Of a DNA stretch of 64,000 nt, positions 48,556 through 57,366 are shown in pieces. A program made the translations under genes and the position numbers. Source of the DNA: Micromonospora coerulea (GTDB lineage Bacteria > Actinomycetota > Actinomycetes > Mycobacteriales > Micromonosporaceae); assembly GCF_016598485.1 (NCBI RefSeq), contig NZ_JAEMUW010000018.1, forward strand, positions 1 through 64,000, read 5' to 3'. The notes below the pieces were generated by a model. It was not told where the DNA came from. It worked only from the letters and a program-made list of their open reading frames with translations, and did not search any database. Numbering within the stretch: position 1 is the stretch's first letter; every line of letters begins with the position of its first letter.

Positions 48556-49273
48556 GCGGTGGGCATCACTGCCTCCGTGCCGCACGTGATGGAGCCGTGT
48601 AGCCGTCGACAGCGGCGACGCCGGGCGACAGTGGTTCGCGGCTGTTGATTTGTGAGAGGCAGCGATAAGGCAGCGAGCCCTGTAGCGACATCTGCGAGCA
48701 GATGTCGGCCGACAGGCGATGACATGCCCTCGTCGGTGGCGGCCGATACCCAATGCAGCTGTCGACTCGCCGTACCCGCCTCCCCCCGGCGGGGGTCAGG
48801 TCCGGCCGGAGCGGCGGCGTGGACGCTGTCTACAGCAACTCTAAAAGCAACACAGTGACGGAGGCTGTCCCACCGGATCTGCACCTGTACTGCGGGGCGG
48901 TCCAGGCACCGGAGCACTTCGACCGTGAGCGGCAGTTTGTCGCGGCAAAACGCCCAGCACTCCGGGATCTTGACTATGGCGCCGTCGCCGTGGACCGCAC
49001 CCGTTCAGTCGCTGGCCGGGGCACTCCAGGGCGATCTTCACCTCGCCCGGATCGGCGGCCTTAGCCGCGTAGGCTCGGGGTGTTCGTTGTCGAGTCGAGA
49101 AAGCGCTGACGGCTGAGTCGTTTACGACATCAGGTCCGTGGGGAGCACGAAGGACAGCCGGTCCCGGCGCGGTCTCCCCGAGACTCCCACAGTGATCGAC
49201 TCCGTTTACGGGACGTGGGGGTGTTGGTGACCGGATCGCGCCACATCCGGCAAGCGGAGCCGATCACGCGGGG
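48556..49273. other. Gene-poor stretch with a shared 30-bp motif
   Basis: No supportable gene. It contains the motif at 49108-49137 that also forms the ends of the 56969-57330 element, and a related GACTCCGTTTACGGGACG string near 49197. Short frames here show no family character. Confidence 0.6.
49108..49137 (+). repeat. 30-bp motif shared with the 57-kb element
   Basis: GACGGCTGAGTCGTTTACGA continues with CATCAGGTCC. It agrees at about 26 of 30 positions with the reverse complement of the left end of the 56969-57330 element, and in a shorter core with its right end. The core TCGTTTACGA is a near-palindrome. Confidence 0.65.
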
Positions 49274-50953
49274 TCAGTCGACCGTGGGCAGCTTCGGGCC
49301 GAGGACGTCGTCGGCGTCGACGATGGTGTACGCGTACCCCTGCTCCGCCAGGAACCGCTGCCGGTGGGCGGCGTACTCCGTGTCGATGGTGTCCCGGGAG
49401 ACCACCGTGTAGAAGTGCGCCTGCCGGCCGTCGGACTTCGGCCGGAGCACCCGCCCCAGCCGCTGCGCCTCTTCCTGCCGCGACCCGAACGTCCCCGACA
49501 CCTGGATCGCCACCGCCGCCTCGGGCAGGTCGATGGAGAAGTTGCCGACCTTGGAGAGGACCAGGGTGCGCAGCTCGCCCGAGCGGAACGCGTCGAAGAG
49601 CCGTTCCCGTTCCTTGTTGGTGGTCGAGCCCTGCACGATCGGCGCGTCCAGGTACTCGCCGAGCTGGTGCAGCTGGTCGATGTAGGCCCCGATCACCAGC
49701 ACCTGGTCGTCCTTGTGCCGGTCCACCAGCGCGCGAACCACGGGCAGCTTGGTGCGGGCGGTCGCCGCCATCCGGTACCGCTCCTCGGCCTCCGCCGTCG
49801 CGTACGTCATCCGCTCGGCGTCGGTCAGCGTGACCCGTACCTCGGTGCACTCGGCCGGGGCGATCCAGCCCTGCGACTCGATGTCCTTCCACGGCGCGTC
49901 GTACCGCTTCGGGCCGATCAGGCTGAACACGTCGCCCTCCCGGCCGTCCTCGCGGACCAGCGTGGCGGTGAGCCCTAGCCGGCGGCGGGCCTGGAGGTCC
50001 GCGGTGAACCGGAAGATCGGCGCGGGCAGCAGGTGCACCTCGTCGTAGACGACCAGGCCCCAGTCGCGGGCGCCGAACAGGTCCAGGTGGGTGAACGCGC
50101 CCTTCTTGCGCGAGGTGAGCACCTGGTACGTGGCGATGGTGACCGGGCGGATCTCCTTGCGCTCGCCCGAGTACTCGCCGATCTCGTCCTCGGTCAGCGA
50201 AGTGCGCGCGATCAGCTCCCGCTTCCACTGCCGGCCGGCGACCGTGTTCGTCACCAGGATCAGCGTGGTCGCCTTCGCCTCGGCCATCGCCGCCGCCCCG
50301 ACCAGCGTCTTGCCCGCGCCGCAGGGCAGCACCACCACGCCCGACCCGCCGGCCCAGAACGCCTCCACGGCCTCCCGCTGGTACGACCGCAGCGTCCACG
50401 GCTTGCGCCCGTCCTTGCCGGCCTCGGCCAGCTCGATCGGGTGCGCCTCGCCGTCGACGTACCCGGCCAGGTCCTCCGCCGGCCAGCCCAGCTTGAGCAG
50501 CGCCTGCTTGAGCCGGCCCCGCTCGGACGGGTGCACCTGGATGGTGTCGTCGTCGATCTTGTCGCCGAGCATGCCGGCGAGCTTCTTGCTCTTGGCGACC
50601 TCGATCAACACCAGTCGGTCCAGCGCGCGCAGGACCAGGCCGTGCGCCGGGTCGTTGGCGAGCTGGAGCCGGCCGTACCGGTCCATGGTCTCGGCCACGT
50701 CGACCAGCAGCCCGTGTGGCACCGGATAGCGGGAGTACTTGATCAGGGTGTCCACCACACCCTCGGCGTCGTGGCCGGCGGCCCGGGCGTTCCACAGCCC
50801 CAGCGGGGTGAGCCGGTAGGTGTGCACGTGCTCGGGGGAGCGCTCCAGCTCGGCGAACGGCGCGATCGCCATCCGGCAGGCCTGCGCGTCCGGGTGGTCG
50901 ATCTCCAGCAGCAGGGTCTTGTCCGACTGCACGATCAGTGGTCCACCGCTCAC
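49274..50953 (-). CDS. XPB/Ssl2-family DNA repair helicase
   Basis: A 559-residue superfamily 2 helicase. GTG 50953 has GGAGAGGA 8 bases upstream. After an N-terminal damage-recognition-like domain (SGGPLIVQSDKTLLLEIDHP), the helicase motifs are Walker A LPCGAGKTLVG (residues 210-216), YDEVHLL (DEVH at 304-307), GLTATLVREDGREGDVF (motif III) and QEEAQRLGRVLRPKSDG (motif VI). Bacterial XPB homologues unwind DNA in nucleotide-excision-like repair. It contains at 49987-50030 the original of the 44-bp copy found at 41290; the gene itself is intact. Confidence 0.93.
   Translation of the reverse strand: MSGGPLIVQSDKTLLLEIDHPDAQACRMAIAPFAELERSPEHVHTYRLTPLGLWNARAAGHDAEGVVDTLIKYSRYPVPHGLLVDVAETMDRYGRLQLANDPAHGLVLRALDRLVLIEVAKSKKLAGMLGDKIDDDTIQVHPSERGRLKQALLKLGWPAEDLAGYVDGEAHPIELAEAGKDGRKPWTLRSYQREAVEAFWAGGSGVVVLPCGAGKTLVGAAAMAEAKATTLILVTNTVAGRQWKRELIARTSLTEDEIGEYSGERKEIRPVTIATYQVLTSRKKGAFTHLDLFGARDWGLVVYDEVHLLPAPIFRFTADLQARRRLGLTATLVREDGREGDVFSLIGPKRYDAPWKDIESQGWIAPAECTEVRVTLTDAERMTYATAEAEERYRMAATARTKLPVVRALVDRHKDDQVLVIGAYIDQLHQLGEYLDAPIVQGSTTNKERERLFDAFRSGELRTLVLSKVGNFSIDLPEAAVAIQVSGTFGSRQEEAQRLGRVLRPKSDGRQAHFYTVVSRDTIDTEYAAHRQRFLAEQGYAYTIVDADDVLGPKLPTVD
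49987..50030. repeat. Source copy of the 44-bp repeat inside the helicase gene
   Basis: Identical to 41290-41333. It encodes part of helicase motif III surroundings and is under protein-coding constraint, whereas the 41.3-kb copy is not. Confidence 0.9.
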
Positions 50954-51126
50954 GCCAGCGTCCTCTCCATTGCCGGATTTCCGCGCCCGTCGGCCGACTG
51001 ACCTGCCGAAGGCGGACCATCCAGTGTTGCACGCGCGAGGGTGTCGGGAAAAAGTCACGCGCCACAGGCAACGTGACGGACCTCCCGTACGTCTAGCAAG
51101 CGGGACAACTGTTCGGGGGAGGGCCC

Positions 51127-51999
51127 ATGCCGCGTGTCCGGTTCGTCGCTCGGGTCGTCGCCCTGGCAGCGGTCGTGTTGGTCGGTGTCGGTGCGTGCGC
51201 GCTCGATCCGCAGGGCGACGGATCCGGCGCGGTCGCGCCGGCCCCCGTCGGCGTGACGGAACGGGCATCGGGGGCGAGCGCGACGCCCGCGCCGGCCCGG
51301 ACGACCGGTCCCGCGACTGTCCGGACGGCCACGCCGCGGCCGAGCCGGACCGCCACGCCGAAGCCGAGCGCCACCCCGCGACCCACCGGCGCGTCGGTGG
51401 CGTACACCGGCTGCCCGCAGGGGGACCAGCAGCGGGGCGTGGAGGCGTACCTGGCCCGGCTGGGCGGGTTCGGCACCGTGACCGTGGACGGTAAGCAGTC
51501 CGCCGCCGACTGCGCCGCCATCAAGCGGTTCCAGCGCCGGTACGGCATCAGCCCGGCCGAGGGCCGCGCCGGCCCCACCACGTACGACGTGGCCCGCCGG
51601 CTCGCCACCACCGACGTACGCCGCTGCCGGGCCGGCTCCGGGCTGACCTTCTGCGTCGATCTGACCCGGCAGACGGTCTGGGCGATGCGTGGCGGCACGG
51701 TGGTGGTGAAGCCCACCGTCACCCGGACCGGCATGGCGGGATACGCCACGCCGGCCGGCACCTACTCCGTCGGCGGGCGGAACCTGCGGGAGTGGTCCAA
51801 CCCGTACGAGGTGTGGCTGCCGTACTGGCAGCAGTTCAACGGCGGGATCGGCTTCCACGAGACCACCACGTACCTGCACAACGGCGCGATCGGCTCGCAC
51901 GGCTGCGTCAACCTGCTGCACGCCGACGCCGTCCGGCTCTGGGAGCTGGGCCGGATCGGTACCCGGGTGGTCGTCCTCGGCCGCCGACCCGGCACCTGA
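51127..51999 (+). CDS. L,D-transpeptidase lipoprotein with peptidoglycan-binding domain
   Basis: A 290-residue protein. Its signal peptide ends at VGAC (lipobox Cys24), followed by a Thr/Pro/Ala-rich linker (about 40-85). A PGB_1-type domain follows (YTGCPQGDQQRGVEAYLARL with VTVDGKQSAADCAAIKRFQR and YGISPAEGRAGPTTYDV). The YkuD catalytic motif is HNGAIGSHGCVNLLHADAVR with His258 and Cys260. It forms 3-3 crosslinks in peptidoglycan or anchors proteins to it. GGGGGAGGG precedes the ATG at 51127. It is exported and lipid-anchored. Confidence 0.9.
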   Translation: MPRVRFVARVVALAAVVLVGVGACALDPQGDGSGAVAPAPVGVTERASGASATPAPARTTGPATVRTATPRPSRTATPKPSATPRPTGASVAYTGCPQGDQQRGVEAYLARLGGFGTVTVDGKQSAADCAAIKRFQRRYGISPAEGRAGPTTYDVARRLATTDVRRCRAGSGLTFCVDLTRQTVWAMRGGTVVVKPTVTRTGMAGYATPAGTYSVGGRNLREWSNPYEVWLPYWQQFNGGIGFHETTTYLHNGAIGSHGCVNLLHADAVRLWELGRIGTRVVVLGRRPGT

Positions 52000-52083
52000 G
52001 CCGGATCGGGGTTTTATCCCCTGTCACCGCCGCCCGCCGGGTGACACGCTGGAGGTCAGGTCCGGACCGGACGGGGGTGGGAG

Positions 52084-52320
52084 ATGACGGTCGACCAGGA
52101 CGCGATCCCCGACGACGACCGAGCGCCCGCCCACGAAGTCTCCACGGCCGCCCTGGTCGGCTACGCGGCGGCCGCCGTGGCCCTGGTCGGCTGGTTCCTC
52201 TTCGGGCTGCTGGTCCAGCGGCAGGGCTTCGTCGACTCCTTCGGTGAGTCCGCCGGCGCCGGGTTCGCGCTGCTGCTGGCCGTCTCGGTGGTCGGCACGG
52301 TGCGCAGCAACCGGCGCTGA
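52084..52320 (+). CDS. Small membrane protein with two helices
   Basis: A 78-residue protein from ATG 52084 (GGGTGGGAG upstream). The N-terminus is acidic (TVDQDAIPDDDRAPAHEVST), followed by two membrane helices (AALVGYAAAAVALVGWFLFG and FGESAGAGFALLLAVSVVGT) and a short basic tail (VRSNRR). No known domain. It stands alone, convergent with the helicase-associated gene. Confidence 0.75.
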   Translation: MTVDQDAIPDDDRAPAHEVSTAALVGYAAAAVALVGWFLFGLLVQRQGFVDSFGESAGAGFALLLAVSVVGTVRSNRR

Positions 52321-52329
52321 CCGCTCGCC

Positions 52330-54804
52330 TCAGTCCTCCCGCACCGCCGCGGTGATCCGGTGCAGCGCGAAGGTGTGCAGCATCTCCGTCCGCTCGTCCT
52401 CGGCGCGCAGGTAGCCCGCCCCGATCGACACCGGCCGGAGCAGCCGGGACGCGGTCGCCCCGTGCGCGTCGACGTACCCCACCCAGACCAGCGCCTTGTC
52501 GCGGACCGCCTGCTGGAGCACGGCGAGGGCGTCGCTGTGCCCGGGCACGGGTGCCGGCCCGGTGCGCACCGCATCGCCCCGCACCACCGCCGGGGCCCGC
52601 CGGGCCGCCCGCGCCGCCGCCTCGCCGCGCCGGATCTGCTCGACCACGCCGAGCAGCCGGGGCAGGGCCAGCTTCGGCGCGGCCAGCGGGTCGAAGGTGC
52701 GGGTGGAGGCCGGCACCCCGGCCGGCGCCCGCCGGGTCTTCGGCCGGGCCAGCACCGTCGCGCCGCTGGCGTCCTCCGGCACCGGCGCATAGCCGGCGTC
52801 GCGGAGCGCGATCAGCATGCGCTGCACCTGGTACGGGGTAGCGAGCACCGTCGAGGCCAGCCGGCGGAACGCCAGCGGCTCCAGCCGGCGGTCGGCCAGC
52901 ACCTCGGTGAGCAGCGCCTCGTCGTCGCTGCGCACGTACCCACCGGCGGAGCCGACCCGGAGCCCGCCGTGCTTGCGGGCCACGTCGTCCACCAGGTAGG
53001 TCAACCCCTGCGGGACCGGCGTCCGGGACCGGCGGCGGAACAGCTTGTGCAGGTCGGCGGCGGAGTAGCCGGCGTCCAGGGCACGCCGGATGCTGGCCGT
53101 GGTGACCCGGTGCACGCTGGCGCCGCCCGCCGACTCGTGCTCGGCCACCACCTCCAGCTCGCCGGCGAGCGCCGGGTCGGGCGGGCCGGGCACCACCACG
53201 GTCAGGTCGGCCTGCACCAGGAAGTGGTCGACCGGGGCGGGGAGCAGGGCGTCCAGCGCGCGTACCGCGGTGGACGGCTCGCCCGACTCGGCGTCCGAGC
53301 GCAGCCCCAGCGGGTCGTCGGCGCCCCGCTCGTCGGCCTCGGTGACGTCGGCCAGCAGCAGCCGCCCGTACGAGGTGAGCGCGCCGAGCCCGGTCACGCC
53401 GAGCTGGGCCGCCTCGGCCAGCACCTCCCGGTGCGCACTCTCCCGGCCCCGGCTGCGCCGGGGCGCCCGCCAGTCCAGCAGCTCCAGCACCTCATCAGGG
53501 GTGGGCGCGGCGGCCGGCTCCAGGTCGGCCAGCACCCCGAGCACGGCCCGGCGGGCGGCCGGCGCGCCGGCCCGTTCCGCCTCGGCGGAGAGCACCGAGA
53601 TCGGTCGGTCCCGGTCGTCCCGCTGCCCGACCAGGCCCACCTGGCGGGTCATGGTCAGCCAGGCCCGGGCCAGCTGCTCCCAGCGCTGGGCCAGCGAGCT
53701 GGCCCGCCACACCTCGTACCCGCCGGTCGGCAGCACCTGCTGGTCGCCGCCGTACCGGGTGGTGGCGCTGCCGGTCAGGTCCAGCTCGCCCAGCAGCCCG
53801 GCCGCGTACGCCACCTCGAAGAGCAGCGCGGTGAGCGCATCGTCCTGCCCGAGAGCCCGGGCCAGCCGGCGCAGGTCACGGACGCCGACGCCGCCGGAGC
53901 GGAGCATCGGGGCCGGCTCGGCGGCGAGGGATTCCAGCAGCGCCTCGGTGTGGCGTACCACCTCCATGGTCTGCCCGGCCCCGGCGGAGTCGACGGCCTT
54001 CGGCTCGCGCGGCGGGGTCGCCACGAGGGGCGGGCTGGTGCGCAGCGGCCCGAGCGGGCCGCTGTCCCGGCGCAGCAGCAGCCCCACCTCGCGGGGCAGC
54101 TCCACGGTGCCACCGCCCTTGCCACCCGACACCCGCACGAGCAACCGGTTGTCGACCAGCCAGCGGATCGGTGAGCCGGTCGGCGCGCCACCGTTGGTGG
54201 CGTCCGGGGGGAGGATGTCCTCCGCGCCGACCGCGGGCGCCTCGAGCGCACCCGGGGGCACGCTGCCGACCGGTGGCCCGGCCGCGAGCCGGTCCAGGAT
54301 CGCCCGCGCGGAGGGGGGAGCGGCGAGCAGGGTCCGCCGCAGCTTCGCCGGGTCCGCGCAGAGGGCCGCCGTCCGCGGGTCCAGCTCCGCCGCCGGTCGG
54401 CCCAGGCCCGCCGGGTACGGGGACACCTCGTCCACGCCGCCCACCACGTGCAGGTCGTGCTCGGGGCCGTACAGCAGGAAGAGCGCGCGGAGCTTGTTCA
54501 CCGCGCCGCGGACGGCGGTCGGGGCGGGCGGATGCGGGCCGGCGGTGGCCATGGCCAGGATCGCCTCGGTGGCGGTGCCCCCCTGTTCGGGGTCCCGGGT
54601 GAGCCGGGCGGCGTCGAGCATCTGGAGGGTGAACTGGTCCAGCCCGTCGAGGGCGCGGGCCACGGAGACCCGGGACTGGGCGCGAGTGGCCAGCGCGGAG
54701 ACGTCGGCCGGTACCGGCACGACGAGGTCCGGCCGCAGTTGGAGCAGGGCGGCGAGGGACTCGTCGGGGAGCGTCCGCAGCTGGTCGGCGAGTGAGGTGG
54801 TCAT
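52330..54804 (-). CDS. Helicase-associated domain protein (XPB/Ssl2-like N-terminal)
   Basis: An 824-residue actinomycete protein from ATG 54804. Its C-terminal part (ALLTEVLADRRLEPLAFRRL, then ASTVLATPYQVQRMLIALRD and VRDKALVWVGYVDAHGATAS) carries the helicase-C-associated/WYL-like fold often attached to XPB relatives. The N-terminus (SLADQLRTLPDESLAALLQL) has the helical SSL2 N-terminal pattern. No Walker A motif is seen, so it is not a helicase by itself but a probable partner of the XPB protein at 49274. Similar pairs occur conserved in actinomycetes. Function unknown. Confidence 0.85.
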   Translation of the reverse strand: MTTSLADQLRTLPDESLAALLQLRPDLVVPVPADVSALATRAQSRVSVARALDGLDQFTLQMLDAARLTRDPEQGGTATEAILAMATAGPHPPAPTAVRGAVNKLRALFLLYGPEHDLHVVGGVDEVSPYPAGLGRPAAELDPRTAALCADPAKLRRTLLAAPPSARAILDRLAAGPPVGSVPPGALEAPAVGAEDILPPDATNGGAPTGSPIRWLVDNRLLVRVSGGKGGGTVELPREVGLLLRRDSGPLGPLRTSPPLVATPPREPKAVDSAGAGQTMEVVRHTEALLESLAAEPAPMLRSGGVGVRDLRRLARALGQDDALTALLFEVAYAAGLLGELDLTGSATTRYGGDQQVLPTGGYEVWRASSLAQRWEQLARAWLTMTRQVGLVGQRDDRDRPISVLSAEAERAGAPAARRAVLGVLADLEPAAAPTPDEVLELLDWRAPRRSRGRESAHREVLAEAAQLGVTGLGALTSYGRLLLADVTEADERGADDPLGLRSDAESGEPSTAVRALDALLPAPVDHFLVQADLTVVVPGPPDPALAGELEVVAEHESAGGASVHRVTTASIRRALDAGYSAADLHKLFRRRSRTPVPQGLTYLVDDVARKHGGLRVGSAGGYVRSDDEALLTEVLADRRLEPLAFRRLASTVLATPYQVQRMLIALRDAGYAPVPEDASGATVLARPKTRRAPAGVPASTRTFDPLAAPKLALPRLLGVVEQIRRGEAAARAARRAPAVVRGDAVRTGPAPVPGHSDALAVLQQAVRDKALVWVGYVDAHGATASRLLRPVSIGAGYLRAEDERTEMLHTFALHRITAAVRED

Positions 54805-54892
54805 CGTCGTTCCACGCTAGCCCGGCCGAGGGCCGTCCCGCCCCTCGGACGTCCGGCTCGGCCGGGGTTGGGTGGGTAGGTACGTTGGCGGC

Positions 54893-55516
54893 ATGCCCCC
54901 ACTGATGGTCGGATTCGACCTCGACATGACTTTGGTCGACTCGCGCCCCGGTATCGCGGCGGCCTACCGGGCCCTGACCGCGCAGACGGGGGTGTACGTG
55001 GATGCCGATGCGGCGGTGTCCCGGCTGGGCCCGCCGCTGCGTACCGAGATCGCCCGCTGGTTCCCACCAGAGCGGGTGGAGGCGGCGGTGACCGCGTACC
55101 GGGAGCTCTATCCGGCGTACGCGATCACACCGACCCTGCCGATGCCCGGCGCGCAGGCGGCGATCGAGGCCGTGCACGCGCGCGGCGGCCGGGTCATGGT
55201 GGTGACCTCGAAGATCGGCCGGCTGGCGAAGCTGCACCTGGACCACCTCGGCCTGGCGGTCGACGAGCTGGCCGGGGACCTGTTCGCGGAGGAGAAGGCG
55301 ACCGCGCTGCGGGAGCACGGGGCCACCCTGTACGTCGGGGACCACGTGGCGGACATGGTGGCGGCGGGCGCGGCGGAGATCCCGGGAGTGGGCGTGGCGA
55401 CCGGACCGTGCACCGCGGACGAGCTGAGGGCCGCCGGTGCACACCTGGTGCTGGACGATCTCGGTGGATTCTCGGGGGCGCTGGACCGGATCATCGGGCT
55501 AGCCTTGGAGGGGTAG
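54893..55516 (+). CDS. HAD-superfamily phosphatase
   Basis: A 207-residue hydrolase from ATG 54893. Motif I is MVGFDLDMTLVDSRPGIAAA (catalytic DLDMT), motif II RVMVVTSKIGRLAKL, motif III region EEKATALREHGATLYVG, motif IV DHVADMVAAGAAEIPGVG. It belongs to the phosphoglycolate phosphatase-like C1 cap group; the substrate cannot be told. No neighbour functionally tied to it is evident; a cold-shock gene follows 28 bp downstream. Confidence 0.85.
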   Translation: MPPLMVGFDLDMTLVDSRPGIAAAYRALTAQTGVYVDADAAVSRLGPPLRTEIARWFPPERVEAAVTAYRELYPAYAITPTLPMPGAQAAIEAVHARGGRVMVVTSKIGRLAKLHLDHLGLAVDELAGDLFAEEKATALREHGATLYVGDHVADMVAAGAAEIPGVGVATGPCTADELRAAGAHLVLDDLGGFSGALDRIIGLALEG

Positions 55517-55544
55517 ACATCTCGAGCGAAGCAGGGGTTTTCAG

Positions 55545-55931
55545 GTGCCGACGGGTCGAGTGAAGTGGTATGACGCGGCCAAGGGTTACGGGTTCGTCAC
55601 CAGTGACGAGGGTGGCGACGTGTTCCTGCCCAAGGGCGCGCTGCCGGCGGGCGTCAGCGACCTGAAGGGTGGTCAGCGGGTCGACTTCAGCGTGGTCGAC
55701 AGCCGCCGGGGTGCCCAGGCGATGGGGGTCAAGCTGCTGGAGGCGCCGCCGTCCGTGGCGGAGCTACGTCGCCGGCCGGCCGAGGAGCTGCACGGCCTGG
55801 TCGAGGACATGATCAAGGTGCTGGAGGCGAGGGTCCAGCCGGACCTGCGCCGGGGCCGTTTCCCCGACAAGAAGACCGCGCAGAAGGTCGCTCAGCTGGT
55901 CCACGCGGTCGCCCGCGAGCTGGAGGTCTGA
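55545..55931 (+). CDS. Cold-shock domain protein with C-terminal helical extension
   Basis: A 128-residue protein starting GTG 55545. The first 65 residues are a cold-shock domain, MPTGRVKWYDAAKGYGFVTS then DEGGDVFLPKGALPAGVSDL and GGQRVDFSVVDSRRGAQAMG, with the RNP-like aromatic patch (KGYGFV, DVFL). The C-terminal half (SVAELRRRPAEELHGLVEDM) is helical and lacks a known domain. It binds single-stranded RNA or DNA. Its 3' end overlaps the mqnD gene by 40 bases on the opposite strand. Confidence 0.9.
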   Translation: MPTGRVKWYDAAKGYGFVTSDEGGDVFLPKGALPAGVSDLKGGQRVDFSVVDSRRGAQAMGVKLLEAPPSVAELRRRPAEELHGLVEDMIKVLEARVQPDLRRGRFPDKKTAQKVAQLVHAVARELEV

Positions 55932-56722
55932 GGGACGAGCCCGGCGTCGGTGGCCCGGCCCAGCAGCGCCTCCACGGCGGCGAAGCCGGCCTCTCCCAGG
56001 TCGGCGGTGAACTCGTTGACGTAGAGGCCGATGTGCCGGTCCACCACGTCGGGCTCCATCTCCTGCGCGTGCGAGAGCACGTACTCCCGGCTGGCCTCCG
56101 GGTCGGCCCACGCCTGACGTACCGACTCGCGGATCCAGCCGGCCGCCTCGACCGGGTCGACCGCGCCCTTACGGGCCAGGATCGCGCCGAGCGGGATCGG
56201 CAGGCCGGTGTCGCCCTCCCACCACTCGCCGAGGTCGACCAGGGCGGTCAGCCCGTGCCGCGGATAGGTGAACCGGGCCTCGTGGATCACCAGCCCGGCG
56301 TCGTACCGGCCGGCGGCCACGCCCGGCATGATCTCGTGGAACGGCACCACCACGATCCGCGCCGGCGGCTGCTCCGCCGACCAGAGCCGGAAGAGCAGGT
56401 ACGCCGTGGTCCGCTCGCCGGGCACCGCCACGGTCGCGCCGGTGAGGTCGGTCCGGTCGCCCCGGGTCAGCACGAGCGGCCCGCAGCCGCGCCCGAGCGC
56501 CCCGCCGCACGGCAGCAGGTGGTAGTCGTCCAGCAGCCACGGCAGCGCCGCGTAACTCACCTTGACCAGGTCGAACGCCCCACGCTCGGCGGCCGTGTTG
56601 GTGACGTCCACGTCGGCGTAGGTCACCTCGATCGGCGGGGCGCCGGGCACCCGCCCGTGCACCAGGGCGTCGAACACGAACGTGTCGTTGGGGCAGGGCG
56701 AGATCGCGAGAGAGAGCGCCAC
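55892..56722 (-). CDS. mqnD: MqnD, 1,4-dihydroxy-6-naphthoate synthase (futalosine pathway)
   Basis: A 276-residue periplasmic-binding-protein-like enzyme. Family motifs are LSLAISPCPNDTFVFDALVH then GRVPGAPPIEVTYADVDVTN, AERGAFDLVKVSYAALPWLL and LLPCGGALGRGCGPLVLTRG; EARFTYPRHGLTALVDLGEW follows. MqnD converts cyclic dehypoxanthine-futalosine to 1,4-dihydroxy-6-naphthoate in menaquinone synthesis. The GTG at 56722 opens the family N-terminus. The futalosine hydrolase gene lies 1.65 kb away. It overlaps the cold-shock gene convergently. Confidence 0.88.
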   Translation of the reverse strand: MALSLAISPCPNDTFVFDALVHGRVPGAPPIEVTYADVDVTNTAAERGAFDLVKVSYAALPWLLDDYHLLPCGGALGRGCGPLVLTRGDRTDLTGATVAVPGERTTAYLLFRLWSAEQPPARIVVVPFHEIMPGVAAGRYDAGLVIHEARFTYPRHGLTALVDLGEWWEGDTGLPIPLGAILARKGAVDPVEAAGWIRESVRQAWADPEASREYVLSHAQEMEPDVVDRHIGLYVNEFTADLGEAGFAAVEALLGRATDAGLVPQTSSSRATAWTS

Positions 56723-56843
56723 ACCCCCACGCTAGCCCCGGCCCCGTCCTGACCTTTCACTCCGGGCCACCGGATGTGACCCGGGCGGCCCGGTCCGGTC
56801 CTGAAGGTCGGTGCGCCCGCTGAGGTTCGGTGCTGCGCCGCTC

Positions 56844-56956
56844 GCTCCCGCCGCGGTGTCGCTCCTGCCGGGCGTGGCTCCTGCCGGGCGTGGCTCCTGC
56901 CGGGCGTGGCTCCTGCCGGGCGTAGTTCCCGCCGGGCGTCGCTCCTGGTGCCGGAG
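56844..56956 (+). repeat. 16-bp tandem repeat
   Basis: GCTCCTGCCGGGCGTG recurs at 56861, 56877, 56893 and 56909 with slightly changed copies before and after (56844, 56925, 56941). About six units in total. It is non-coding in this context. Confidence 0.75.
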
Positions 56957-56968
56957 TCCCTCAGCGCG

Positions 56969-57330
56969 CGCTTTGGAGCTGATGTCGTAAACGAATCGGC
57001 TGTCGGACGCAGGCGGCAAGTCGCCTGCGGCTCGTGCTCGCACCTGGGCTCGCGGTTCACATTCGCCGGTCGCGCTGGCCGCCTGCACTGGCCGGTCGTG
57101 CCGGTCAGTCGTGCTGGCCGGTCGTGCTGGTCGGTCGTGCTGGCGGGTCGTGCTGGCTGCCCGTGCTGGTCGGTCGTGCTGGCGGGTCGTGCTGGCTCGT
57201 GCTGGCCGGTCGTGCTGGCCGCCCGTGCTGGCCGGTCGTGCTGCCCGCCGGTGCTGGTCGCCCGTGCTGGCCGCCTGCGGCAGATGGCGCCCGGCGCAGC
57301 CGATATCACAAACGATTCAGCTCCAAAGCG
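56969..57330. mobile_element. 362-bp element with 33-bp imperfect terminal inverted repeats
   Basis: The left end at 56969-57001 (CGCTTTGGAGCT then GATGTCGTAAACGAATC, GGCT) is repeated in reverse complement at 57298-57330 (AGCC, GATATCACAAACGATTC, then AGCTCCAAAGCG). The outer 12-14 bases and the inner GGCT match exactly; the central part is diverged. Inside are hairpin-forming ends and the 12-bp tandem array. There is no reading frame for a transposase, so a MITE-like non-autonomous element or a bracketed regulatory block is likely. Confidence 0.6.
57068..57272 (+). repeat. 12-bp tandem repeat array
   Basis: Repeated GGTCGTGCTGGC units and variants (GGTCGTGCTGGT, GGGTCGTGCTGG, CCGTGCTGGCC) fill the interior of the 362-bp element. 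Spacing is mostly 12 bases with a few shifts. It is not a CRISPR: no constant spacer exists between units. Confidence 0.75.
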
Positions 57331-57366
57331 TCGTGCCGTCCACACCCCTGCGCGCGCGGAGCCGAG

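Noticed and set aside
49274..50953. XPB helicase gene disrupted by an inserted element
   Set aside because: All helicase motifs are in one uninterrupted frame with a good start; only a fragment copy lies elsewhere.
57068..57272. CRISPR-like array
   Set aside because: Units are adjacent 12-bp repeats without spacers, and no cas genes are near.
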